Below, one piece after another: positions 10,995-24,797 of a stretch of 64,000 bases of DNA. The DNA is from Heterostelium album PN500 (taxonomy: Eukaryota > Evosea > Eumycetozoa > Acytosteliales > Acytosteliaceae). The DNA lies in assembly GCF_000004825.1 (NCBI RefSeq), contig NW_008805064.1:2170001-2234000 (forward strand), in the 5' to 3' direction. Below the pieces are notes generated by a model. That model saw only the letters and a program-made list of their open reading frames with translations, was not told the origin of the DNA and ran no database searches. The first letter of the stretch is position 1. Each line of letters starts with the position of its first letter. The translations under genes and the position numbers were made by a program.

Positions 10995-12883
10995 ATGATG
11001 GATGCATCAAAAAAGATGAATGAATTAAGTATAAAAGAGAGTCAGGAGGGTGCAGATATAGAAGATCCAACTGATGACTCTGAATACAATGGAGAGGAAT
11101 ATGAAGAAGGTGGTGAGGAAGATGATTACGATGAGGAGGAAGACGATGTCTCTACCTTTTCAAAAGAGACAATCGATGCTGCTATCGCAACAAAGGTTTC
11201 AATTGAACAATACTATACATCTTTATTTAAATCTCTAAAAGAAAGAGAAGAAAGGTAAACAATATCAATATCAATTTCACATCACATTGATCATTTATTA
11301 ATTATTTGTTATTATCGTTGCTACTACTATTATTATTATTATTATTTTTATTATTATTATTATTAGACGTCTACATCTTGAGACAAGAATGGAAGAGTTA
11401 AGTCTAAAGGAGGAACAGAGAGCAGTAAAGAGAAGAGAACTCGATAAGAAGGAAACTGAATATATAAAATCACGTAGAATCAGATTGACAGGACATTCAT
11501 TCGAATCGATAAGAATCATTGGACGTGGTGCATTTGGTGAGGTTCGTCTTGTAAAAATGAAAAAGAACAACAAGGTTTTCGCAATGAAGAAATTGGATAA
11601 ATCAAAGATGATCGAAAAACACCAAGTAACTATCAAACAAAACAACATTATCAAATCCATGGAATTGATTGATTCTAAACAAAGAAAAAAAATAATATAC
11701 TTACAAACTCTTTTAAATTAAATATTATCTATCTATAGACTGTTCATGTAAGAAGTGAAAGAGATATTCTTGCAGATAATAACAATGTCAATGGAAATAA
11801 TCCATGGATCGTCAGTTTATATTATTCATTTCAAGTAAGTTTTAAAAATAACACATAATATTGTTTAATAATTAATAAATACACATATTAATATTTTTAT
11901 GTATTGTTTTATTTTGTTTTTTCTAGGATACCAATTATTTGTATTTAATTATGGAATATGTTCCGGGTGGAGATATGATGACACAACTTATAAAATATGA
12001 TACTTTTACAGAGGATGCCACACGTTTCTATATTGCAGAGACGGTGCTTGCGCTTCATTCTATACACAAAATGAGTTATATTCACAGGGACATCAAGCCA
12101 GACAATCTTTTAATCGACTCCAAGGGTCATATCAAGGTCAGCGATTTCGGTCTGTGTACGGGATTGCAGACAAACAGAGTGCCAACACTGGCAGAGATTT
12201 ATAAAAAGTACGAGAGCGACAGTTTGACGGAGGAGGACAAAACTAGTCTGGGAAGAGCCGCCCGTTTCGACTCTTGGAAGAGACAGCGTCGTGTGCTTGC
12301 CTACTCCAACGTCGGAACACCCGACTACACCGCACCCGAAGTTCTGATGCAGAACGGCTACAGCGCCGAGTGCGATTGGTGGTCAGTCGGTGTTATCATG
12401 TTTGAGATGCTCGTCGGATACCCGCCGTTCTGCTCGGAGACACAGCGTGAGACCTACCACAAGATCATGAACTGGAAGTACACCCTGCCCAAGATCATGG
12501 AGGAGGCAAAAGCAGAGGTTTCTCTCAGTCCCGAAGCACAGGACCTCATTGAGCGTTTACTCACCGACTCGTACCGTCGTATCGGTGCGAACGGCGCCGA
12601 GGAGATCCAAGCGCACCCCTTCTTCAAGGGCGTCAACTGGAAGTCGCTCAGAGAATCCACTCCACCCATTGTACCACAACTGACATCGCCACTCGACACA
12701 TCCAACTTTGATCACTACGACGAGGAGCCATCGGCCACCCATCCCGAGCCGATGCCAGTCTCAAAGTCAAGGAGAAAAATCAATTCATTCGACATTCCTT
12801 TCATCGGTTATACATATAGAAATTTTGAAGCAATGCGTGATCAATTTGGTACTGTTACAAGAGATACTCTAAATCAATACTGA
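10995..12883 (+). CDS. NDR/LATS-family AGC serine/threonine kinase
   Basis: Nuclear-Dbf2-related kinase, a Hippo/MEN-type regulator of morphogenesis or cytokinesis activated by MOB binding and a Ste20-type kinase (family knowledge). Four exons, 10995-11254, 11367-11625, 11739-11834 and 11927-12883, give 523 aa. An acidic N-terminus is followed by the MOB-binding helical region ([20 protein letters not shown] to about residue 120). The kinase domain follows: glycine loop [16 protein letters not shown]-type lysine in [17 protein letters not shown] and SDFGL. A basic insert between subdomains VII and VIII ([18 protein letters not shown]) carries the expected activation-loop Ser. TPDYTAPEV follows. 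The C-terminal hydrophobic motif [14 protein letters not shown] matches human NDR FINYTYKRFEGL, keeping the phospho-Thr. All catalytic residues are present. D. discoideum has four paralogues; I cannot say which this is. Confidence 0.94.
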
Positions 12884-13789
12884 TCAGAATCTGTAATAAC
12901 ATCTAATAATTATAATAATCCAAAAAATTAAATAATTCAATTAAAAACAAACAAAAAGAATGATATATCTGTTGTCAATTAAGATAATAAAAAAAAAAAA
13001 CAAAACAAAATTATATTTTTATTCAAAAGTTGCAACTTAAACAATCATCATCATCATTGTACGATTAATGAAGTGAAGTAATCAATTCCGTTTTATTTTG
13101 TATTGATTATTATTATTTTTTAACAATTAACAATTTGTAGTTCTAAATCAGACTTTTAAATGAACACAGATATTATGATATTCAATATTGAATTTTGACA
13201 AAAGAAAATATCTCGATTATCTATTTTTTTTGATATTTATGTTTTTCATCATTTACAGTTTCTATAACCCTTTAACGAGTTAACAATAATTTCCAAATTA
13301 GTCATTTAATACATAATGTTGTAAATCCAATCATTAAATTAAAATAATTATTTATTTTAATCACATAAAATAAATAGTTAATCAGATTTTTTAATACTTG
13401 GGTGAGGGGGTTGAAAATTAATTACGGAATGGTGTTAAAACTGTGTATGTGGGTATAAATATGTATATAAATTTATTTATATTTTTCAACAAACAACATT
13501 CAATTCTCTATTTTATTGGTTAGTATATGGAAAATAAAGATAGTCCGTTTTTTTTTTAATGATATTGAAAACAATAAATCAAATAATTAACCACCAAATA
13601 TATTTAATACTAGGGTTTTATGTATAATAAGTCTGGAAATGAGTGAAATTGTGTAATCTCATTTGATTGAGAAGTTGACAATATTATTTTTTAGTTAGTT
13701 TATTTGTTAATAATATAAAAAAATTGAAATAAGTTTATAAAAGTAATTAAAGAATAAGGATTATTAGTTTTTCAATTTTATTCAATAAA
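12884..13789. other. AT-rich intergenic DNA
   Basis: About 0.9 kb between the kinase and the fucosyltransferase, in tandem. It holds the kinase 3' UTR and the downstream promoter. A G-rich patch, GGGTGAGGGGGTTG, lies near 13400. No gene seen. Confidence 0.55.
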
Positions 13790-15371
13790 ATGGCTATTGT
13801 TTTATCTAAAAAATATAATAAACTAGTTTTTGCTATTATTGTATCATTATTTGTTTTTTTTAATTATCATTTTCTACAATCGAGTGGATTTGATTCAATT
13901 TCTATTATAAATAAGAGTAATAGTAGTATTTCAAACGGAGAAGAAAAAATTCATCACAATCATGGAAAGACAGATAAAATAAAAATAAATTCAATAAATC
14001 ATTCAACTCCCAAATCAGTAAAAAATATAGTTAGAGCATCAAAAGAGGATGGAGATTCAAATATTAGATTATATATAGAGGAAACTGATATTAAATGGAG
14101 ATGGAACCATCCTAAAAAAGATAAATGCCATTATTCCAATAAAAGAGACTATCAAAAACAACCTGTTATATTTGGTTTCAACTCTTGGTATAGAGAAGTA
14201 AGTAATCGTATTTTTTTATTTTATTTATTTGTTAATTCCTAAAACAAATACTTATTTGATTTTAGGATTCAAATTGTGAAATTCCTTGTTTAAATGAAGG
14301 AGGAGGAAGAGGTTACTCCGATGGCAGTATATTCTACCGTGGCACTGGTAAATGTACGAAATCAGTTTATTTCACAATGGAGAATGTACCAGCGAATAAG
14401 AATTCATATGATATAGTGTCAGGAATTTACTTGGACACCGATGTACCACTTCCAATGTTTGGTTGGAATCAATACACCTATGCAGAAGAACCAAAACCAA
14501 AGGTAATAATTTATAAACTATATTGATTAATATTGATCAATATTTATGCTAATCTTTTAAATTCAATTTTATAATGATAGGATTCGAAATCACAAGGATT
14601 GGTTGCAGCATTTATTTCAAATTGTGTACCACAAAAGAGATTGGAATGGTTGAGAAGATTGGACAAGGCTGGTGCTAAAGTAGATTCCTATGGTAGATGT
14701 GAAACCAACAAGGAAATTCCCAGTAGAAATGGAATCCCCAATGATTACAACGGACAAAAGTTAAGAATAGGTGAAACCTATAAATTCATTATGGCATTCG
14801 AGAATTCCAATGCCGATGATTATGTTACTGAGAAACTGTTTGGAGTATTGGCAGTTGGTTCTGTACCATGTATGTAGTTATTAATCGATTAATAGTTTAT
14901 TAGATATTTTTCTCTTTCAGATTAACTAACTTTATACATTAAACAACATCTATAGTGTATGATGGTGCACCCAATGGCTTAAAGTTTGCTCCAAATAACC
15001 ATTCGGTTATATTCGCACAGGATTTCGAGTCACCAGAGAAGTTGGCAGAGTATTTGTTATATTTAGATAAGCACGACGATGAATATCAAAAGTATTTAGA
15101 GTGGAAGAAGACTGGTCCCACCAAAGATTGGACAGCAATGGTAGACATTGCAAGAATTGGTGCCGAATGTAGAGTTTGCTACAGAATAGCCGATCTCCAT
15201 CGTAAGGATGTCGGTATGGTATTCGGCGATCAAGAGAAACGTGATAAATATATAAAGGTACCAAGCGATTGGAATCCATCAAAAGGAATTGGTATGATTA
15301 AATCATCAAGAACATTTACTGTAATTTATGATTTATACTAACAATAGCTATTACTACTTCTATTATTATTA

Positions 15372-15410
<39 letters not shown>

Positions 15411-15704
15411 TATATAGTTGTTTATATAAGACATAGAGGTACATTTTGGTATTACTCTGTTCCAATTCCTTTTGGTACAACTGCCAAGGAGTTCCAAACA
15501 ATCATTGAAAAGACTATTCCTTGTCCACATTGCCGCGATGGAAAAGGTGAATTTTATGAAGCCTACGAATACTGGACAAAACAACCAATCTTAAGTGACA
15601 AGATAACATCACCATTGAACATTACACTCACCCAAGAGATAGAAATCGAAGTTGTTTTTACTGACATGTCTTTCTATTTCGAAAATACACCTAAACCAAA
15701 GTAA
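13790..15704 (+). CDS. GT10 alpha-1,3-fucosyltransferase-like type II membrane protein
   Basis: Golgi enzyme that transfers fucose from GDP-fucose to glycan acceptors (family knowledge). Five exons, 13790-14197, 14266-14502, 14581-14869, 14956-15291 and 15418-15704, phases consistent, total 518 aa. Type II layout: short cytosolic end, a TM helix at about 12-29 (LVFAIIVSLFVFFNYHFL), a Ser/Asn/His-rich stem, then the catalytic domain. The diagnostic GT10 block is YKFIMAFENSNADDYVTEKL followed, across a phase-1 intron, by SVPLYDGAPNG and FAPNNHSVIFAQDF. It parallels AFENS..DYITEKL and VPVVLG of animal FUTs. GLVAAFISNCVPQKR is the usual upstream block. A Cys-rich C-terminal part (RVCYRIADL, CPHC) resembles other amoebal members. 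The exact linkage made is unknown. Confidence 0.9.
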
Positions 15705-16526
15705 TTCGATAGACAAAATAATAATTAATTAATTAAATTAATGTAACAAAACTAATTTTGAAATTTGATTGGGTGCTTAAGGTTGGTGGTCAGCATTTAA
15801 AAAAACATCTAATCATTTTTTTTATTTTTTAAATTTATTTTATTTTGTTTTATTTTTTTAAAATTTGGTTTAAAATATACACGATCAGTTGTTTTTTTGG
15901 GCACATTTAATTATTAGATTCGTGGAGATTGTGTTTTTTTGTCAATGAATGTATTGTGTAATGCCATATAATTGCCATGGTATTTTGGTCTTTGCTGAAA
16001 GTTTTAAGGATTGGGGGTTTTGGTGATGGAATGAAAGTTGTTTATGTTGATTCCAATGACCAACATCATCAAAAATTACAAATACCTTGGATATTTTTTG
16101 ACACTTTTTTTTTTTTGATTTCAGATAAAAAAAATAATTTTTTTAAAAATTTTGTTCTTTTTCATTTTTTACTTTTTTTTTTTCAAAAATATCCAGACCT
16201 TTAGTTTGGACTACTAAGGTTGATGTTTTTTTAAATCCAATATCACCCCATTTCAAAATCCGTTAATCCTCACTGTTTTATTGCAAATAAATCACAGAAA
16301 TTCAAATAAGATAATCAAGAATAGTATTTGGAATATTTGCAATTCTAAATCACACCATTCATCACTGCAGCTTTTGAGGATAAACACAAAACCACAACAA
16401 TTGTTAACAACATTGTTATTTTAACAGATAGAATAAAATAGATATTATGTATTGTACCTATTCAAATAAGATATAGAAAGATATTATTTTATTTAAATTC
16501 ACATACAAACAACTGCTATATAAGAA
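15705..16526. other. AT-rich intergenic DNA
   Basis: About 0.8 kb between two tandem genes. The stretch 15880-16080 is less AT-biased but shows no convincing open frame or RNA fold by eye. No gene called. Confidence 0.5.
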
Positions 16527-19500
16527 ATGGGTAGATTACATTTAAATCTATTACTGTTGCTCTCAATAAGTTTATTTACAGTTCAAGTGAATGGTCAATG
16601 GTTGGAAATTAAAAATTACTTTAGATTGTTCGGTGACCCAGTTTGCAATGTAAATACTCAGTGGCTTGGTGGAGTGAGTGCTTATCCAACCTGTGACGGA
16701 AAAGGAAATGTTTTGACATTGTAAGTATTTATTATTTTTAAATCAAAAAGTATATTTATTATTAACAGTCTAATTTAATTTAGAATTGTATCTAATCCTT
16801 TGACGGGTATCAATCCTTCTATAACAGTTAACTGGGCAAATACTTATCCAATGCTGAATTCTCTGTACGAATGCTTTCATCTTTATTTTTTATTATTTCA
16901 AAAAATGTTAATTTTCTTCCAATTCCTATAGGACTGTTCTAAATATTGGTGGATCTTCTCCATTGGCTATGACACCACAATTGGCAAATCATCCAACTCT
17001 AGATACATTGTATTTATTAATATCTACAAAAAATTATTCTTTTTTTATATTAATAATTGTGTTCATTGTTTATTATAGGTATTTTGCTAATATCCAAAAA
17101 GGTATAACTTTTCCAACTTCTGATATGACAAATATGACAGGTCTACGTAATGTGTATGTTAACTTTTCAGTTATTGTAAAGATGATGAGCTAATATGTTT
17201 TAAATCTATATACAGACACTTTGAGGGTATGCTGCAATATCCAACTTTGCCAATTACAGTTCAGAATGTTTATTTCCAAAGTTCCACCACGCCTGCCTTT
17301 ATTCAAACAAGTTTATTTGACAAATATTTAATTTCATAGTAAATTATCATTGGACATTGATTTAATGATTATTTTACTTACACTTTTTTTTCCTACTCTA
17401 GTAACATCTCAGTTAATACAATTTCACCATCAACTGTTTTCGATTTCTCGAAAGCTACTAGTCTTCAAACTCTGTTAGTATACTTTTTTTTTTTTAATAT
17501 TAGTCACTAAAATTATCAACTAACTTTATTTTACAAAGTGCTCTCAAGACTAATGTAAATTTCCCTTTAGACTTTACTGTATTCACTAAAATTCCATCAC
17601 TTAAGTATTTGTAAGTGTATTTAGATTGAAATGTTGGTGGTACTTTTTATTAATAAATATCGATTTAGATTTTTAAATGGTCTTACAGCTAATCCAACAG
17701 AGTTTATGCCGATCGCTTCTATAAATTGGCCATCATTAATATCTTTGTAAGATCCTATTCTTTTCTTTGGTTGAATCAACTCATCAAATATTAATTTTTT
17801 TTTTTTTTTTTTAAAAAAAGAGAGTTGATTGGTTCAGGATTTAATGGTACAATGGATCCTAAATTTTTCTATCTCCCATCATTAAAGTCATTGTAGGTGT
17901 TCGTTATTATCTTAAACATTAAATTAATTGTACTAATATTTGACATGATTATAGCACTGTAGTTAATAGTCCATTGTTGACCTTTGAAATTCCAAATAAT
18001 TTGTATGATGGAAGTTTAACTACTTTGAACATTACCAATACAAACTGTGGTGGTACACTTCCAGTTAATATTATCAATCGTAGTATTACAAGATTGGACA
18101 TTAGAAAAACAGCAATCAGTGGAGCACTTCCATCTCCATTCTTATGTTTGCCACCTGATGTCACCAATCCAAACGTTCCAACCAATCCAAAATACCTTTT
18201 CGATAAAGTTTTCACAAATTACAATACTACTTATCAAGGTCTTTGTAGTAAGTATTAAATATTTTAAAACATTATAAAATTAATTAAATACTCACTTCTC
18301 AATCTTTTTTCAAAATTTTAGTTCCAAATATTACATCTATTTCACCATATCCACTTCAAATAAATAGTACTATTACTTTGAGTGGAAACAACATTGCTGG
18401 TGTCAATGGTTACTATTTGATAAAGATGTCGAACACTGTTGGAGATCAAGTAAATATCAATTGCATCATGGTAGATGGAGAAACTATTGTTTGTACCAAT
18501 GGTCAAATTCAAGGTGAAGGAACATTAAATATTCAGATTTTCAATGGAAACAATCCACCACCACAAGATTCAATTGATTTTGCCTATCAAGCACCACTCA
18601 TTCTTTCGGCAACACCATGTCCAACACTCGGTGGTAACATCACATTGACTGGATACGACCTTGTTGACCCAGTTGGTATCCAAGAGAATTCCGGTATCGT
18701 CATCCTCGGAAAGCGTTGTGAGAACATTCAAATTATCGTTCCCTATCGTGTAGTATCTTGTTACTACCCACCAGGAATTGTCTCAAACGTCCCCATTTCC
18801 TTCAAAGTCAAAGGATTGATGAGCACCAATTCTAGTGTCAACTTCTTCTACAAAGCACCCTATGTAATCTCATCGAATGCTATTCTTCCAAATGTAGAGT
18901 CTGACTTGATCATTTCAGGTTCTGATTTCTGGAATGACAAGGATTTGATCACAGTCACCATTGGACCAAACCAAATCAATTGTCCAGTCTCATTGGTCAA
19001 CCACAATATCATCATCTGTAGATTCCCAGCGACTCCATACGTCACTGGTTCTATGAGCATCAACGTAACAGTTCTATCCCAAAGTTCTCAACCCAATGGA
19101 CTATTCCAGTTCATCGATGAGAATCTCTGTCCAAAATCATGTAGTGGTAAAGGTGTTTGTAGTGTATCCGTTGGATTCTGTATTTGTGAAGATTTGTATG
19201 GACCAGCTTGTACCCAAAGTAAGTTAATAAGACAATTATTTATTATTTGAATAACTTTAATATTAATATTAAATTATTTGCAAAATTTAGCACCAATTCA
19301 AACCGCATATGAATTAGAAACAGGAACACCTCTTTTAACTATTTCAGCTGAGAACAATAAGACTCAGTTGCAAGCAACATTGGTTTCAGTTATTGAGAAT
19401 GGTGCCGAAACTTTGATTCCATCCAATTGGATTGTCACTCAGAATGACACCTACGCCGTTTACAATTGGACTTCAAAGATGATTGTCACCATCCGAAAGA

Positions 19501-20135
19501 ATGTTGCAGACGGAAGTGAGCAATTGGGTGGTCTGAATTACACTTACCCAGCCAACAGCTATGCTTATTCTGTTGAGTATACCAACACTTTGATGCCATC
19601 ACCATCTTTGCAATTCAAATTCTCAATCAAAGTTATTCCAGAGGAATGCGAAGTTCCTCCAATGACACTGGCCTATCCAACCACCGATAACTCTAGCGAA
19701 ACACAATCGGCTGATCTGCATTGGTCATTGCTCACTCAGTATCAAACACAATGGTCAGCTCGTTATCCTCAATCGGCCAACGTCAACTCTGGATACGGAT
19801 CGGTAAAGTCACGTGTACTCTCACAAACTGGATCCAGTCAAATTCTCCTGGTAACCGTACTACCAGGTACTGCGCAACAAGAAGATATCTTTGAAACTCG
19901 TTTCGAAATGGATTTCACTGCCTACCAAGCAACAGATAGCAGAACTCCAGGTGGTAGCTGTAAGGGCTCATCGAGTGAGGACAACAGATGGAAGATTGCA
20001 GTTGGTGTTGTTGTTGGTGTAGTTGGTGCCGCCATATTCGCAGTTCTCCTCTTCTACATTTTCAGACAAAAGACCAAACTTGACGAAACAAAAAGATTAT
20101 TAGATAAGAAATTAGCAGAATTGAACGGGCTATAA
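16527..20135 (+). CDS. LRR / IPT-TIG / EGF single-pass cell-surface protein (ComC/Tgr-like)
   Basis: Adhesion- or signalling-type surface protein. Twelve exons (16527-16720, 16784-16864, 16932-17009, 17079-17153, 17216-17338, 17402-17473, 17539-17610, 17669-17746, 17821-17892, 17955-18247, 18322-19218, 19291-20135) give 959 aa. Residues 1-23 are a signal peptide. Exons 2-9 each encode one or so leucine-rich repeat of 24-26 residues, ending in a TL, SL or YL motif split by a phase-2 intron. Exon 11 holds two or three IPT/TIG-like domains (NITSISPYPLQINSTITLSG, LILSATPCPTLGGNITLTG, SDLIISGSDFW) and an EGF-like module (CSGKGVCSVSVGFCICEDLYG). Exon 12 encodes a final ectodomain, one TM helix (IAVGVVVGVVGAAIFAVLLF) and a short basic tail. 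The layout recalls D. discoideum ComC and, in the TIG part, the Tgr allorecognition proteins. Orthology is not established. Confidence 0.88.
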
Positions 20136-20270
20136 AAAAATACAAATTAATGCTTTATATAACTTAACTTATACATATATATATCTTTTAACTAAATTAA
20201 TAAATTTGTAATATTAATAATTAAATTAAATATTTCAATATTTTACATTTTTTTATTTATTTTTAATTAT

Positions 20271-23200
20271 TTATCTATTTTGGTTTGTACTTTTTAATTT
20301 GATTTGTAGGATTTTAATATTATATTTATATTTCTTTTTCAAGAATATAATTGTGGCAATAATAAAAGCTAATGCAGCAGCTCCAACAACGATTCCAATG
20401 ATAGCACCAGTGCTCAATAATTGTGATGATTTTGAACTGCATAGTGTATTGGTTGGTTTGTCATCATTGGTATTCAAAATATTTGAAAAATCGGGATCAA
20501 GCAGAACCGATTCATTGTAGTTTGGAATGGTTATTCCAAATAATACTTTTCTGAATTGTGATGAATCTGTAATTTCTTCGCTTCCACTCTTGTCATTATC
20601 ATCAACTATTCCATTCTTAATATTTGTTTCTCTATTATCAACAATTCCAAAGGTGATGAATCTTCCATAAAGACTGGTTTTATCAATATCCATCTTTATC
20701 CATTGAATGTCATTTTTAGATCCAGTTGCACTTCCAAAATCGACTGATGAGCAAGAATATTTGTCTGATCCTTTAATTGATGCCTCCATAACCACTTGCA
20801 AAGAGTTTACTTTTTGGGTGAATTCAAAATGTGAAATTTCAATTGTGAATTTAATTGACGAGGGTTGCATCGTTAAATTTTGACTACCAAACTTGATTGT
20901 TGCTTCATCTTTGAAATACATGATAGTTACATTGATATTGGTTGTTGTGTTAATCAATGTTGTACTGTAAATGAATATCGGATTTGAACTATTGGTTTTG
21001 TCTTTGAGTATCCATTCTTTGATGTCAAATCTTTGAACTGTTGCTCCAACATCATCGATCTCTCTTACTTGTAAAAATTTAATATTTGAATGGACAATAT
21101 TGTCGGTATTGGAGTCTGTTACATTGATTCCTATTTGGGGTTCCGGCTGAGGTGTTGGTGGAACGATTACAATAGTTTCAGAGGAACATGATGGTCCTGT
21201 CCATGGCGCTTTACATTCACAACCAGTTGATGTACATGTTCCACGATTGTTGCACGGTGGCGTTCCCCTACAAAGTGTAGATGTGTTTGAAGGTGCTGGT
21301 GTTCCTGTAGAGGTGGGTGTTGGTGTTGGTCCTGTATAAATTGGATTCACAGTGATAACATTTGACTCTGCTGCATTCACTTTGATTTTCAAATTAAAAT
21401 TGCCACTAGTTTGCTTAATTTGGGCTATGATTGTTGAATAAGAAATGGAAGCAATTGGAACTGGCATGAATCCGTTACCATCTTTCCAATCAATCAAAAG
21501 TTGAGTATTACTTGGAATAAAATTATTTCCTAAAATCATTATCTGTCCACCCAAGTTAGAAAGAGAAGATATAGTATCTATCATTGGGGTTAAATCCGAA
21601 CTAGAAACTCTTTGTATCATGTAAGGTTGTGACCAAGCTGCTAACTTTGAAGTGGGGTAAGAGCTATAACTTAATAGCTTGTTAACAACTCCATATACTG
21701 ATATGAAGATACCCTCCATTGAACCATATCCATACGGTATCTCATAGATAACTATGTATTTTGCAGTGTTTATACTATAATAAAAACCTTTCATTTGAAT
21801 ACTGAGAGGTTGGGAATAAGGTGATGTCAAGAGAATGACTGGTGTATGTCTAAAGGAAAATCCAATATTATCGTTAACAACCAGTTTGAATTCAACAGTT
21901 CTATTATTTGAAAATACATCAATCGTTGTTCTATTAACTGTTAAAGTAGGAGGAGAACTGATTGGGACTAGTGTATTTGGAGCTATTATAGAATTAATAT
22001 AAAACTTTTTTTTGTCGATCATAAAAAAATACATACTTTGACATGAAACATTAATCTGCATTTGATTTTCCATTGGTGTTCCATAAATCGGTAAAAAAGC
22101 ATCAACATTATTTCCTTCGAGTAGATATAAATTAATACCAGTACTGTCGAAAAGTGTTGCATTGAAGAGTTTGAAGATTTGTGGTTGGCAAATAAAAACA
22201 TCAATAGATACAAATACAATGTATACTCCATCATATTGATGTCCCGATACCAAGTGAGTTGTATTGATCGGAATAGTAATTGGATAAGGATCGATTGATG
22301 AAACTAATTGAATGGTTCCATTATAGAATCCACCCTTTGCATCTACAATTCTAAATCTCCAAGCCATTGTGAGATTGTTATCAGCACCAACAATTAAGTT
22401 TTGGACGCTGGCAGTAACATTTGTAATCATTGGAGGGATCAAATCACCATCTATAAATGAAGATAAAAAAGGCAATATTAGTTAATAGATGATAAAAGAA
22501 GATTATGAATGATAGATAAATACTTGATTTACTGACAATCAGTGGTGTAGTGAAATAATCTTCACCAGAAATGATATTGATGAATGGAAAATTGATAATG
22601 AATGGAATTTCACCTGGAGGATAACAGGTTGCAATTGTGAATGGAATCTTGTAAAGATTATCAGAAAAATCGAAATAACCTTTAAAGATTAATGAATCCA
22701 ATTTCATCTCTGGTTGTAATACAGGGTCGTTAACTACAAAGCTCATGATCAAGACATTATCGACTGGTCCGTTTGTCAAATCAATATTATTCTTTTCGAA
22801 TCTAAAAATTGTATTTTCACCTAATGCAAAATCTAAATAATCAAAGTTATTAGTTAAAGAGTTTAATGAAAATAATCTATATCAACCTACATGTTAAATT
22901 TTGATAAGGTGTGAATATATCAAAATTTGAATTATATGGCTTTCCTTCCAAAACTTCAACAAATCCATTTTTTGATGAGACTATTATTTGATTATTGGGG
23001 TTTTTCTGAGAGTTCAACATTACTGCCTCATAAATATATTTTTGACCATCAAATGAAATTGATTCTTTTAAAGGTACTTCCCCTGGTTTAACTTTTACAG
23101 CATCAACATTGTTCATTACCTCTACTCGGAGCAAATAAGTAAAGGCACTTAAATAAGTGCAGCTAATTTTTGAAACATTGATCAATGAAACATCTAAAAT

Positions 23201-24797
23201 AGAGAGTTTGAATATTAAAATAATAAATTATTGTTATGAATAAATATTTACTCTGCTCTAATGGTATTATCCAAGTTTTATAAACAGTCGACTGCCATTC
23301 AATTCTTAATAAATTTCCATATGTATTGTACGAGAAAGGCATCTCCACCGTGAAATTGGAATTATAGGTGGACTGAATTAAATCGAAATCAAAGCTACTA
23401 TAAGGATTGTAAATAAAAGTTACACCTAGACTATAGAGTAAAAGATTGCCAACAGGTTGAAAGGTAATCTCCAACAAAGTGATGTTTTGTGTAATATTTT
23501 GGAATTGTCCTGAAATAATAGCATCTGGAACTTTTTTTTTAAATAAATTTTTAATTAATTTGTTTGATTCAAATGTGAAATTGAAAATATATTACTTACT
23601 GAATGAGGTAAAGTTTAAATTATAATCAATTGATAGCTTTGATATATTACCATTAGCGATAGGTAAATATGGAGTTGAAGTTGGTGAGAAATTAAATTGA
23701 TATGTTGTATGTGTATTGTTTTTATCTTTGATTCTCAAAAGGAAACTATTAAAATTGTAAACAGCGGGACTGTTATTTACAACAAAGGTCGTAGATTCTG
23801 CGATAACTCTACTATCCATTAAATTGGTTGCTGTGATTACTGAATTGTTTTGTGGAATAATACTGTAATCAACTGAAACAGGATCGGTAGCTATTAAATA
23901 TGGAAAAATAAATATTAGAATTTAAAAACAAAAAAAAGTTCTTAAAGTTTTTAAAGTTCATACAGTTCCAAGGATAAAATGAATCAATTGTTCTATTAAA
24001 CAGGCTTATATCTTTGAAGAAAATCTCTACAGTGACATTTGGAGTCAATGGGATATCTGCTGTAGTTGATATAGGGATGTTTACATAGATAATATTGAAA
24101 GCTTGAAATACACTACAATCGAGTGACATTGTGTTTGTGCGGCAGGTGTAGCCGCCGGATGTAGCTAGTCTGTAGTATTTAAAATCTGGAGGAAATTCAA
24201 TCAAAAGGTACATTCCGCTAAAGAATGATAATTTTGGTGGCAAAACAGTTGCAGCGCTCCAAAATTGTTTGGGGTCTTTTTAAAAATTAATTAATATAGT
24301 GATTCCGATCACGATTTTTCAAAGATGAAAACATACCTATACATTGGAAATTAGTAATACTGAAATTTTGTTGAACGGTAGCATTTCCTAGAAAAAAGTC
24401 CAAACTAGTTAAACTTTGTGCAAAGTCAAAGTCGATAGTAAAGTAGAGATTTGAACGATCACTACTAAATATTATAGAAACAGATCTTTGAATATTTAAT
24501 AAACTGGGGTTCGATGCTGTTACGGCTATAGATGGCATGTCATTTAAAATTTCTATTGAAAATGAAGAATCACATCTTAGTTCTCCTGGATTCTTATTAT
24601 AGAAAAAAGAAGGGGTTGGATCGGTGTAATCTAAAACCTGTATCGTTTGACAAAATACTTTTGAAATAATTTCAAATCTTTAATCTATTAATGTTTTGGC
24701 ATTTAATATATATATTCAACCTACCTGCTTCATTAAAAACGACAACAATAAGAAAAAGGCTATAACAAATATAATTAAAAGATATATGTTTTATCAT
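20271..24797 (-). CDS. Large modular surface protein with EGF-like domain and C-terminal TM helix
   Basis: Secreted-facing membrane protein of the dictyostelid EGF/TIG family; ligand unknown. Eight exons on the minus strand: 24797-24725, 24657-24337, 24275-23964, 23890-23600, 23530-23252, 23193-22891, 22832-22524 and 22450-20271, total 1355 aa. Exon 1 is a signal peptide (ICYSLFLIVVVFNEA). All seven introns are phase 1. Exons 2-7 are 279-321 bases each, encoding ~93-107-residue beta-rich modules. The last exon continues with similar modules, a TIG-like segment (LGGQIMILGNNFIPSNTQLL), a Thr/Pro linker, an EGF-like domain (CNNRGTCTSTGCECKAPWTG), a further globular region, one TM helix (AIIGIVVGAAALAFIIATII) and a Lys-rich tail. 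N-glycosylation sequons are abundant. It faces the preceding LRR/TIG gene tail to tail, 135 bases apart. Confidence 0.86.
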
